From JAXDLK01 sp034666665 (GTDB taxonomy: Bacteria > Desulfobacterota > Binatia > JACPRU01), in contig JAXDLK010000153.1 of the NCBI GenBank assembly GCA_034666665.1, positions 1 to 11,639 on the forward strand: a DNA stretch of 11,639 nucleotides, given 5' to 3'. Numbering within the stretch: position 1 is the stretch's first letter; each line of letters starts with the position of its first letter. Both the position numbers and the translations under genes were made by a program. The notes beneath the pieces are model-generated. The model was not told the origin of the DNA and did not search any database. It saw nothing but the letters and a program-made list of their open reading frames with translations. Positions 1 through 6,428 of this stretch are shown piece by piece.

Positions 1-2
1 TC

Positions 3-812
3 ACGGCACACGCCGACGACGAGCTGCTGGTCGGGAGGACGGAGGTGGTGCTGCAGCACGCGCAGGAAGATGGCCGCGCGCTCGAGCTCGAGATGCAGCA
101 TCTCCGGAGCGAAGTGAGCGCGCTCCGGCGCGCGGTCGGCGCGACCGACCTCGCCGAGTCGCTCCCGGCAGCCCCGTCCGCGGCGGCGCTCCGGCCACGC
201 ACGGATGGAAGCGACTCGGACCGCCTCGCCGCGTACCTGCCTGCGCTCGTCGAGCAGGCGCCCGTCTTCCACCTGCCGGCAGGCGACGGCGAGCTGCTGG
301 CACGGCTCCGCGAGGCGGGCGTGGAGGCCGCCGGCGTCGAGCCGGACGCGGATCTCGCGGCGCGGGCGCGCGAACGCGGCCTCGACGTGCGCGACGGACC
401 GCTCTCGCTCGCCGGCATCACGGCGCGCGGCGCGATCGTGATCACCGACGGCGAGCGCCTCCCGCGCGGTGCGCTCGCCGCGCTGGTGCGGGAGGCGTCC
501 TCGGCCGTCCGGCCGAAGGGACTCGTGCTCGTCGAGGCACCGAATCCCGATTCCTGGCTCGGGCTCCGGCGCCTCGCGCGCTCGGGCGCCGTCGGCGAAG
601 GGCTCGCTGCCGCCGAGCTGGTGCGGATCTGCGAGCAGGCCGGGCTCGAGGAGGTGCGCGCAGACGTCACGGCGCTCGCGCCACCGCCGCTCGAGCTGCC
701 TGACGCGGAGCCGCGGTCGCCGACGCTCGCCGCCTACGCCGAGAACTTCCGGCGCTTGAACCGGATTCTCTTCGCGCCGTCGCACCAGTACGCGATCGGC
801 CGCCGGCCGTGA
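3..812 (+). CDS. Coiled-coil and degenerate SAM-methyltransferase-like protein (5' truncated)
   Basis: The frame is open from the first complete codon of the window to TGA at 810-812, so the true start lies upstream; 269 residues are visible. A GTG at 45 could start translation but would cut into a helical run. Residues about 5-47 are charged and heptad-like, probably a coiled coil. Residues about 75-269 align by eye with the class I methyltransferases of O-antigen loci: a region equivalent to VLDLGCGRGE, then REAGVEAAGVEPD, LRPxG-like VRPKGLVLVEAPNPDS, and a C-terminal LNRILFAPSHQYAIGRR. In place of the glycine-rich SAM loop it reads VFHLPAGDGE, and the usual His-containing segment after the NPDS motif is missing or shortened. 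SAM binding is therefore doubtful; a structural or scaffolding role is possible. It overlaps the next gene by 4 bp (GTGA), so the two are probably co-translated. Confidence 0.75.
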   Translation, partial: TAHADDELLVGRTEVVLQHAQEDGRALELEMQHLRSEVSALRRAVGATDLAESLPAAPSAAALRPRTDGSDSDRLAAYLPALVEQAPVFHLPAGDGELLARLREAGVEAAGVEPDADLAARARERGLDVRDGPLSLAGITARGAIVITDGERLPRGALAALVREASSAVRPKGLVLVEAPNPDSWLGLRRLARSGAVGEGLAAAELVRICEQAGLEEVRADVTALAPPPLELPDAEPRSPTLAAYAENFRRLNRILFAPSHQYAIGRRP

Positions 813-1846
813 GAGTCGCGATCCTCGGGGTCCAAGTCCCGTTCGCGCGCGGCGGGGCGGAGCGGCTCGTCGAGGAGCTGCGGCACGAGGTCGAGACGGC
901 CGGTCACGAGGCGGACGTGATCACGCTGCCGTTCAACGACGTGACGCGCACGGCGCTGCTGGCATCCTGCGCCGCGTGGCGCGCCCTCGAGCTCAGGGAG
1001 CTGCACGATGCGCCCGTCGACCGGGTGATCGCCACGAAGTTCCCGAGCTATCTGGTCTCGCATCCGGCGAAGGTCGTCTGGTTGATCCATCAGTACCGCG
1101 GCGCCTACGACTTCGCGGGCACCTCGTACACGAACCTGCAGCCGGACCGCGTGACCGACCGCGCCGCCCAGGACGCGATCGTCGCCATGGACCGCCGGGC
1201 GCTGGCGGAGTGTCGCGCCGTGTTCACGATCTCGCCGACGGTGAGCGCCCGGCTGCGTCGCTTCAACGGCATCGAAAGCCGTCCTCTCCATCCCCCCGCG
1301 CGACTGGTGGATCGCATGGGTGAGCCCCGCCAGGGCGATTTCGTGCTCGCCGTCAGCCGTCTCGAACGCAACAAGCGCCTCGATCTACTGATCGAGGCGA
1401 TGGCGCGCACGCGGACCGGCGTTTCCTGCGTGATCGCCGGCGTCGGGTCGCAGTCCGAGCACCTGCGATTCTTGGTCGCCGAGCACGGTGTCGAAAGCCG
1501 GGTTCGCTTCGCCGGCGCCGTCTCCGACGACGAGCTCGTCCGGCTCTACGGCGAGTGCCGCGCGGTCTTCTTCGCGCCGTTCGAGGAAGACTACGGCTAC
1601 GTGACGCTGGAGGCGTTCGGCGCGGCGAAGCCGGTGGTGACGGCGCGCGATTCGGGGGGGGTGCTCGAGTTCGTGGAGGATGGAATCACCGGCCTCGTCA
1701 CGGCGCCCCAGCCGGCCGACGTCGCGGCGGCGCTCGATCGACTCGCCGAGGACCCCGACCTCGCGTCCCGGCTCGGTGCCGCGGGCCGCGAGCGCACCCG
1801 CACGATCCGCTGGGATGGGATCGTCGCTGCGCTGCTCGGCGGTTGA
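809..1846 (+). CDS. Glycosyltransferase family 4 (GT-B fold)
   Basis: 345 residues, a normal length for a GT4 retaining glycosyltransferase that moves a sugar from a nucleotide-sugar donor to a growing glycan at the cytoplasmic membrane face. The N-terminal Rossmann half begins MRVAILGVQVPFARGGAERL, the usual acceptor-domain start with a GGAE glycine loop. The donor half starts near residue 178 (FVLAVSRLERNKRLDLLIEA), and the E-x7-E motif is intact at Glu260 and Glu268 (EDYGYVTLE), followed by GAAKPVV and GGVLEFVEDGITGLV. Start is GTG at 809, overlapping the previous stop by 4 bp; no other start fits the family N-terminus. Donor and acceptor sugars cannot be read from the sequence. It is the last gene of the first plus-strand glycan block; a short GC hairpin follows the stop. 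Confidence 0.93.
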   Translation: MRVAILGVQVPFARGGAERLVEELRHEVETAGHEADVITLPFNDVTRTALLASCAAWRALELRELHDAPVDRVIATKFPSYLVSHPAKVVWLIHQYRGAYDFAGTSYTNLQPDRVTDRAAQDAIVAMDRRALAECRAVFTISPTVSARLRRFNGIESRPLHPPARLVDRMGEPRQGDFVLAVSRLERNKRLDLLIEAMARTRTGVSCVIAGVGSQSEHLRFLVAEHGVESRVRFAGAVSDDELVRLYGECRAVFFAPFEEDYGYVTLEAFGAAKPVVTARDSGGVLEFVEDGITGLVTAPQPADVAAALDRLAEDPDLASRLGAAGRERTRTIRWDGIVAALLGG

Positions 1847-1861
1847 CCGCGCGACGCGCGG
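1847..1861 (+). other. Short GC hairpin directly after the GT4 stop codon
   Basis: CCGCGC (1847-1852) and GCGCGG (1856-1861) form a perfect 6-bp stem around a 3-nt GAC loop, immediately after the TGA at 1844-1846. There is no U-run, so it is not a canonical intrinsic terminator. It could slow polymerase or protect a 3' end. In DNA this GC-rich, chance hairpins are common. Confidence 0.3.
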
Positions 1862-1954
1862 AACGATTCGTGCAGCAACCGATATGCGGGCGCCGTGTTT
1901 TGTGGCCCGAGGTCGCGGCTGTGCGCGGGGCGCGCAGGCGCGGGGGGATACGCG

Positions 1955-2347
1955 ATGCAGGGGAGCGATCCGGACCGGTCGGTAGGCGACATCCTTGGCG
2001 CAATCGCGGAAGACAGCGCGACCCTGGTCCGCAAGGAGGGAGAGCTCGCCCGTCAGGAGCTCGCCGAAGCCCTGCATGCCTGGCTCGGCGCGGTCGCGGC
2101 CATTGCTGCGGCTGCGGTGCTCGCCCTGGTGGCGCTCGTGTTCGTCGGATTGGCGCTCGAGGCGCTGCTCGCGCGGGTGATGCCCGAGTGGGCGGCGCGT
2201 TCCGTGATCGCTGGCGGGGCGCTCGGGATCGCCGTCGGTGTGGCGCTGGTCGCGAAGGCGCGCGTGCACGAGATCACGCTGCCCGAGCGCACGAAGCAGA
2301 CGGTGAAGGAGAACGTCGAATGGGCGAAAGCGCAGCTGAAACGGTGA
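1955..2347 (+). CDS. DUF1469 / holin superfamily III (YqjE-like) membrane protein
   Basis: 130 residues. The N-terminal amphipathic part carries VGDILGAIAEDSATLVRKEGELARQELAEAL, the signature of the DUF1469 (PF07332, putative actinobacterial Holin-X / YqjE) family. Two membrane segments follow at about residues 44-74 and 80-102, then the characteristic tail PERTKQTVKENVEWAKAQ. The family is small, membrane-bound and of unknown exact function; despite the holin name it is usually chromosomal, not phage-borne, and often stands next to DUF3618 or YqjD-like proteins, as here. The start chosen is ATG 1955, where the family N-terminus begins; GGGGGA at 1943-1948 gives a weak ribosome site 6 nt upstream. 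An upstream in-frame ATG at 1895 would add an unconserved Arg/Gly/Cys-rich leader and is not favoured. Nothing ties it directly to glycan synthesis. Confidence 0.88.
   Translation: MQGSDPDRSVGDILGAIAEDSATLVRKEGELARQELAEALHAWLGAVAAIAAAAVLALVALVFVGLALEALLARVMPEWAARSVIAGGALGIAVGVALVAKARVHEITLPERTKQTVKENVEWAKAQLKR
2306..2311 (+). promoter_or_regulatory. Strong Shine-Dalgarno inside the DUF1469 gene
   Basis: AAGGAG lies 8 nt before the ATG at 2320, near the end of the preceding coding region. It is one of the few strong ribosome sites in this window. It decides the start of the DUF3618 gene in favour of ATG 2320 over the GTG at 2344, which would have made a 4-bp GTGA overlap. Confidence 0.7.
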
Positions 2348-2700
2348 CCGAGATCGAGCGCACGCGAGACCGGCTGTCTGCCGAGATCGACGAGCTCGCG
2401 GAGCGCGTACCGGCCTGGATGGGACGCATGGGCCGTCTGGCGATGGGCGGCGGTCTCGGCGGGGCCGCCTTCTGGTTCGTCCTCGGACGGGTTCGCAAAC
2501 GCCTGCTCGGTCCTCCGGCACCGCCGCCTGCGCAGGTGCACGTCGAGGCCAGCCTCGTCCCCGAGCATTGGCTGCAGCAGCTCGACACCAAGGAGGTGAA
2601 GCGCGTGGCGATCGCCGTCGGCGCGGTATGGTTCGGGCTCAAGATCGCGGAGCTGCGCGAGCTCAGGAGGCTCGAGGCACGCCGCCGATCCGGCTTCTGA
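2320..2700 (+). CDS. DUF3618-family membrane protein
   Basis: 126 residues from ATG 2320, overlapping the DUF1469 gene by 28 bp, so the two are translationally coupled. Residues about 9-30 read VTEIERTRDRLSAEIDELAERV, the hallmark N-terminal helix of DUF3618 (PF12277), which usually appears as IERTRxxLxxTVDxLxxRL. A glycine-rich hydrophobic stretch follows (about 38-56), then a Pro-rich linker, and a second hydrophobic stretch near residues 95-108 (VAIAVGAVWFGLKIAEL) before a basic tail. Function in the family is unknown; the partnership with DUF1469 is typical and suggests an envelope-associated or stress-related membrane complex. Its 3' end faces the minus-strand glycosyltransferase across only 28 bp, with no clear bidirectional terminator between. 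Confidence 0.85.
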   Translation: MGESAAETVTEIERTRDRLSAEIDELAERVPAWMGRMGRLAMGGGLGGAAFWFVLGRVRKRLLGPPAPPPAQVHVEASLVPEHWLQQLDTKEVKRVAIAVGAVWFGLKIAELRELRRLEARRRSGF

Positions 2701-2728
2701 GGTGAGCTTCCGAGAGCTGCTGGGGCGC

Positions 2729-4780
2729 TCAATCGCGTCGTAGCGGTCCCAGCGCACGGCGGCCGAAACGTTCGAGCCAGCGCGGCCGCGGCGGCCGGAT
2801 TCCTTCGTGGCCCGCGCCCTCGCGGTGGAGCCGCGCGACCTCCTGCTCGAGCGCCCGCAGCCTCGCCGCGCTGTTGTCTAGGTCGGCGCGCAGATGGAGG
2901 TGCGCCGCGGCGAGGGTTGCCAGCCGCGCTGCCGCTTGCGCCGCCGGACCCGCGACGCGGTACGGGCGTCCCATGCGGGAGCGGTCTGCGAGCGGCCCGG
3001 GCGCCGGATCGTGGCCGGCGGGAAAGCGCGGGTCCGGGCGCGCGTGCTCGGCGACCGCCGCCGACACTCGCTCGACCGACGAGGCGGTGAAGCCGAGCGA
3101 GCGCATGCGCTCCCGGCCGCGATGCGCGCGATAGCTCGCGTCCGCCGGTGATCGCGCGATCGACCGCAGCATCACGGCGAGCGCATCGGCGTCCGGCTGC
3201 GAATGGACGGCGCCCTGCACGCGCGGCAACGGGTAGAAGCTCTCCTCTTCGAGGTAGGGCAGCAGCGCTCCCGACGTGGTCGCCACGACCGGGAGGCCTG
3301 TCTCCACCGCCTCGAGGAAGTGAAGCCCCCAGGTCTCGGCGCCGCCGAGCAGCAGGAAGACGTCGGCCTCGCGGTAGAGCCGTGCGCGCTCGGCCGCCGT
3401 CGGCCAGGGCAGCCACCGCGTGTCGACGTTCTCCGCCGGCGGCTCCTCCGGAGGCTCGGGTCCCGCTGCGGCGTAGACCAGGCGTACGTCTCGGCTGGCG
3501 CCGAACGCCTTGACGAACGCGCGCACGAGCACGTCGGGATGGGCGCGGGCCGCCCAGGGGGCGATCGTCAGGAACGTCAGCGGCCGGTTTTGCCGCCGCG
3601 GGTCCATGGCGAAGAAGTAGTGCGGGTCGAGCGGCGGGGGCACCACTTCCGGCGGGATGCTGCGTGCCATCGCGTGCGCCTGGTACGGCCAGGGAACGCC
3701 CAGCCACGCGGCTTCGAGCGCACGCGACGGCACCGGCGGCAGCTCGCCAGGAAACGCTACCAGGCCGGCGGTGGCCGCGCTGCCCTCGAGCGCCACCGCG
3801 AGCGGTGAGCCGACGAGCAGGACCTTCGGCGGCTCGGCGGGCACGCGGTACTGCGCGGCGCGGACGAAGGAGCTCCAGTCGTCGGCGGGGTCGATGGCGT
3901 CGAGCGGCGATCCCCAGGCGGTCCGGTTCCGGTAGCTCACGCGCCAGCCGCGATCCTCGAGACCGAGCAGCACGGTTTCGATCACCGACACCGCCTCGGG
4001 CTCCGGATCCGGATAGCCGAGCACCAGCAGCTCGCCCTCGGGCGCGACGGGGGGTGCCGGCCACTTGGTCTCGAAGACGCCTTGCGAGCCACGGAAGATC
4101 GCTCCGTGGTCGATGCGGTTCTCCGCGGCCGTGACGTTCTCCTCGTGGACGAGCGTCGTCTCGCCGGCGCAGAGCACGGCATAGCCGGCGCGGCGCAGGC
4201 GGAGGCAGAGATCGAGGTCCTCGAAGTAGCAGAAGAAATCCTCGTCCAGGAGGCCGACGGCGGCGAGTGCGTCGCGCCGCAGGTAGACGCACGCGAAGCT
4301 GACGGCGGGCACCGGCCGCACCGTGGTGAACTGTCCGACGTCGGGCTCGCCCGCGCCGTAGTGCCGAACGCAGAGCGGGCTCCACGCGATCCGCACGCCC
4401 GCGTCCTGCAGCCGACCATCGGGGTAGACGAGCCGCGGCGCGACCGCGCCCACCCGTGGGCGGGCGGTGGCGACGGCGCAGAGGCGCGCCAGCCAGTCGT
4501 GCTCCGTGATGCGCACATCGTTGTTCAGGAGGACGACGTCGCATCCGGCAGGCGCGGCGCGGATGCCGCGGTTCACCGCCCGCGCGAAGCCGACGTTCTC
4601 CCCGTTCGTCAGCACGCCGACGCCGCTCTGCTCGAGGTACTCGACGGTGCCGTCGGTCGAGCCGTTGTCGACGACGATCACCTGAGACGGGCTGACGCGC
4701 GACCACCACAGCGACTCGAGGCACACTCGCGTGTGGGCGAGGCCGTTCCACGTCACGATCACGATCGCGGTCTCGGTCAT
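2729..4780 (-). CDS. Bifunctional GT2-GT4 glycosyltransferase with C-terminal coiled coil
   Basis: 683 residues from ATG at 4780. Residues 1-230 are a GT2 (GT-A) domain of the rhamnosyltransferase-like type: AIVIVTWNGL, VDNGSTDG at 37-44, NVGFARAVNRG, NND at 86-88 in the DXD metal position, and FEDLDLCLR at 186-194 in the catalytic ED position. After a region around 250-400 with a poorly conserved Rossmann-like character, a GT4 donor domain follows: LTFLTIAPWAARAHPDVLVRAF from 401, and E-x7-E intact at Glu482 and Glu490 (ETWGLHFLE), then GLPVVAT. Residues about 615-655 form a heptad-rich helix (LRADLDNSAARLRALEQEV). Two active sites in one chain suggest successive addition of two sugars. It is the only gene on its strand in this part, with its own divergent upstream region. 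Confidence 0.9.
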   Translation of the reverse strand: MTETAIVIVTWNGLAHTRVCLESLWWSRVSPSQVIVVDNGSTDGTVEYLEQSGVGVLTNGENVGFARAVNRGIRAAPAGCDVVLLNNDVRITEHDWLARLCAVATARPRVGAVAPRLVYPDGRLQDAGVRIAWSPLCVRHYGAGEPDVGQFTTVRPVPAVSFACVYLRRDALAAVGLLDEDFFCYFEDLDLCLRLRRAGYAVLCAGETTLVHEENVTAAENRIDHGAIFRGSQGVFETKWPAPPVAPEGELLVLGYPDPEPEAVSVIETVLLGLEDRGWRVSYRNRTAWGSPLDAIDPADDWSSFVRAAQYRVPAEPPKVLLVGSPLAVALEGSAATAGLVAFPGELPPVPSRALEAAWLGVPWPYQAHAMARSIPPEVVPPPLDPHYFFAMDPRRQNRPLTFLTIAPWAARAHPDVLVRAFVKAFGASRDVRLVYAAAGPEPPEEPPAENVDTRWLPWPTAAERARLYREADVFLLLGGAETWGLHFLEAVETGLPVVATTSGALLPYLEEESFYPLPRVQGAVHSQPDADALAVMLRSIARSPADASYRAHRGRERMRSLGFTASSVERVSAAVAEHARPDPRFPAGHDPAPGPLADRSRMGRPYRVAGPAAQAAARLATLAAAHLHLRADLDNSAARLRALEQEVARLHREGAGHEGIRPPRPRWLERFGRRALGPLRRD

Positions 4781-4830
4781 GCGATCTGTAACGCCTCAGT
4801 CTCGTCTGAAACGCGACGATTCGCTGCAGC

Positions 4831-4879
4831 GCTGGATTTTCCGCTTGGCCCGGAGTGTGGGGCAAGCGGAAAATCCAGC
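4831..4879. repeat. Perfect 17-bp inverted repeat (long hairpin)
   Basis: GCTGGATTTTCCGCTTG at 4831-4847 is followed, after a 15-nt spacer, by its exact reverse complement at 4863-4879. The spacer can add three more G-C pairs (4849-4851 with 4859-4861) after one mismatch. The arms carry AT-rich cores (TTTT, AAAA) in an otherwise very GC-rich window. Candidate roles are a transcription-blocking hairpin between divergent promoters, a dyad operator for a dimeric regulator, or a mobile palindromic repeat of REP/MITE kind. It does not sit at the 3' end of any gene, which argues against an ordinary terminator. Confidence 0.8.
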
Positions 4880-4951
4880 CACCGCGCGCGGCGCGGAATG
4901 GTGCGACCTAGGCACCACGCGGGTACTCGAGGCGAGTCGTCTGATCCCGTG

Positions 4952-4990
4952 CTCTGCACCGCTGTCCTTCTTCTGGAGGGCCGTGCAGAG
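4952..4990. repeat. 8-bp inverted repeat upstream of the plus-strand GT4 gene
   Basis: CTCTGCAC at 4952-4959 and its exact reverse complement GTGCAGAG at 4983-4990, separated by 23 nt. The right arm overlaps the GAGACTGAGG element by three bases. It could be a leader hairpin or a dyad binding site for control of the downstream operon. Confidence 0.4.
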
Positions 4991-5048
4991 ACTGAGGATA
5001 CTGCGATCTCGCGATTTGCCGCGCGCCGGGCGATCGGTTACGAGGTCA

Positions 5049-6428
5049 GTGTTGCAGGCGTCGTTCGCACAGCGGCTTCGCTGCGGCTTCGTCAGCCCTC
5101 TGCCGCCGGTCCGGAGCGGCGTGGCGACGGCGGCTGCTCACCTGCTGCCGCCGCTCGGCGAACGGATGGACGTCGAGCTGTTCCTCGATCAAGAACGGGT
5201 CGAGGGGCCGAGCCTCGATCGCTTTCCCCGGCGACATCTCCTCGACGTGCCCGCGCGAGCTGCGGAGCTCGACCTGCTCCTCTACCAGATGGGGAACAGC
5301 TCGGTGCACGCGGGCGTCTACGAGCAGCTGATCCACTTCCCCGGCGTGGTCGAGCTCCACGACGCGGTCCTACATCACTTCTACCTCGAATACTATTTCG
5401 CGTGCGGCCGCCCGCGGGAGTACGCGCGGAAGCTCCGGCGCATGCACGGCGCGAAGGGGAGGGCGCTCGCGCGCGCCGTGTCCGCGGACTTCGGCGGCTC
5501 CCTCGGCTACCTGGATTTGCCGATGCGTGGCGAGGTGCTCGAGCATTCGGTCGGGGTGGTCGTGCACAGCGAATGGGCGCGCCGCGCCGTTCGCGCCGAC
5601 CGGATCGATCTGCCGATCCTGCGGATCGGGTTGCCGTGCGCGGTCCCCGCGGTGGAGCCGAGCCGTGGCGTCGCCTTCCGCAGGCGTCACGGCATCCCGG
5701 CGGACGCGTTCGTGATCGGCGCGCTCGGTTTCGCGACGCCGCTGAAGCGGGTCGACCGCATGCTCGAGGCGCTCTCCGCGCTTCGGGGAGAGCTGGACCG
5801 CGTCCACCTGCTCGTCGTCGGTGAGGTGAATCCCGTCGTCCGCCTGGCGGAGCGCGCGCAAACGCTCGGCCTCGAGGATCGCGTGACCCTCACCGGATGG
5901 GCCAGCGAAGAAGACTACTGGAGCGCCCTCGCGGCCAGTGACGCGGTTCTGAGCCTGCGCTTCCCGACGGCGGGCGAGTCCTCGCTGCCGCTGCTGCAGG
6001 CGATGGCCCTCGGCAAGCCGGTGCTGGTGAGCGCGCTCCGGCAGTTCCTCGAGCTGCCGGACCGCGCCTGTCGGAAGATCCCGCTCGGCCGGGCGGAGGT
6101 GCCCGCGCTCGTCGAAGCGTTGCGTGAGCTCGTGCTCGATCCTTCGGCTGGGGCCGAAATCGGCGCTGCGGCCCGCGCCCACGCGGCGGTCGAGGCGTCG
6201 CCGGAGCGCGCGGCCCATGCGGTGTCGACGTTCGCTCGCGTGCTCGCGCCGCTGGCGAGACGCAGGATGAAGCATGCGGTCGCCCGGCTCGCCACCGCCC
6301 GCTGGCGCGCCGCCCGCGTCGTCGCAGCCCGCGCCTTCCGTGGAGCGGAGCGCAGCGTGTCCGTCGAGCAGCGGCTGTCGCTTTCGGGGGCCGGCTGGGT
6401 CTCCGGCGATCCGCCGATCTCCGAATGA
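5049..6428 (+). CDS. Glycosyltransferase family 4, variant donor motif
   Basis: 459 residues from GTG 5049; GAGG at 5042-5045 lies 3 nt upstream, and TTG at 5052 is an alternative with a 6-nt gap. The start is placed just before the conserved N-terminus RLRCGFVSPLPPVRSGVA, because earlier in-frame codons run through the inverted repeats and resemble nothing. YQMGNSSVHAGVYEQLIHFPGVVELHDAVLHH (about 79-110) marks a GT4 subgroup common in polysaccharide loci. The donor domain begins near 222 (FVIGALGFATPLKRVDRMLEAL). The usual E-x7-E reads GESSLPLLQ: one Glu is at 310, but the second Glu is replaced by Gln317. A basic, Ala/Arg-rich tail follows residue 400. It overlaps the adenylating enzyme by ATGA (6425-6428), so both are probably co-translated. 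Confidence 0.85.
   Translation: MLQASFAQRLRCGFVSPLPPVRSGVATAAAHLLPPLGERMDVELFLDQERVEGPSLDRFPRRHLLDVPARAAELDLLLYQMGNSSVHAGVYEQLIHFPGVVELHDAVLHHFYLEYYFACGRPREYARKLRRMHGAKGRALARAVSADFGGSLGYLDLPMRGEVLEHSVGVVVHSEWARRAVRADRIDLPILRIGLPCAVPAVEPSRGVAFRRRHGIPADAFVIGALGFATPLKRVDRMLEALSALRGELDRVHLLVVGEVNPVVRLAERAQTLGLEDRVTLTGWASEEDYWSALAASDAVLSLRFPTAGESSLPLLQAMALGKPVLVSALRQFLELPDRACRKIPLGRAEVPALVEALRELVLDPSAGAEIGAAARAHAAVEASPERAAHAVSTFARVLAPLARRRMKHAVARLATARWRAARVVAARAFRGAERSVSVEQRLSLSGAGWVSGDPPISE

Larger units (their letters stand above)
4794..4997. repeat. 10-bp inverted repeat framing the divergent region
   Basis: CCTCAGTCTC at 4794-4803 and its exact reverse complement GAGACTGAGG at 4988-4997. Each copy reads GAGACTGAGG towards the gene it precedes: 14 nt before the minus-strand ATG and 51 nt before the proposed plus-strand GTG. 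Read outward, both are followed by loosely similar sequence containing a TTAC/ATAC and GATC. It could be a paired operator or regulator site, or the ends of a small 204-bp inverted element. No target-site duplication is evident. Confidence 0.5.
4781..5048. promoter_or_regulatory. Divergent intergenic region with nested inverted repeats
   Basis: A 268-bp gap between two divergent glycosyltransferase starts, the longest non-coding stretch here. It should hold promoters for both directions, but no convincing -35/-10 pair was found on either strand. It contains three nested symmetric elements (listed separately) and a 10-bp palindrome CGCTGCAGCG at 4822-4831. Local base composition is visibly less GC-rich than the genes. 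A plus-strand frame reads through it, but its translation has no family resemblance before the GT4 N-terminus. Confidence 0.5.

Noticed and set aside
1955..2347. Phage holin or lysis cassette
   Set aside because: The protein belongs to DUF1469 by its two-helix pattern and VRKE/VEWAK motifs, and there is no endolysin, spanin or other phage gene nearby.
2701..2728. Bidirectional terminator between the convergent DUF3618 and GT genes
   Set aside because: Only very short complementary stretches (GAGC/GCTC, AGCT/AGCT) are present, without a stable stem or T-run.
2274..4865. 863-residue minus-strand open frame overlapping the GT2-GT4 gene
   Set aside because: Its translation is Arg/Ala/Pro-rich low-complexity text without motifs, and it is out of frame with the clear GT2-GT4 protein on the same strand. 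It arises from the high GC content.
4731..5048. N-terminal extension of the GT4 gene to ATG 4731
   Set aside because: It would overlap the opposite gene's start and translate the inverted repeats; the conserved GT4 N-terminus begins only at about codon 117 of that frame.
4082..5824. 580-residue plus-strand open frame antisense to the GT2-GT4 gene
   Set aside because: It runs across the intergenic inverted repeats and the start of the GT4 gene, with no recognisable domain; it is a shadow frame.
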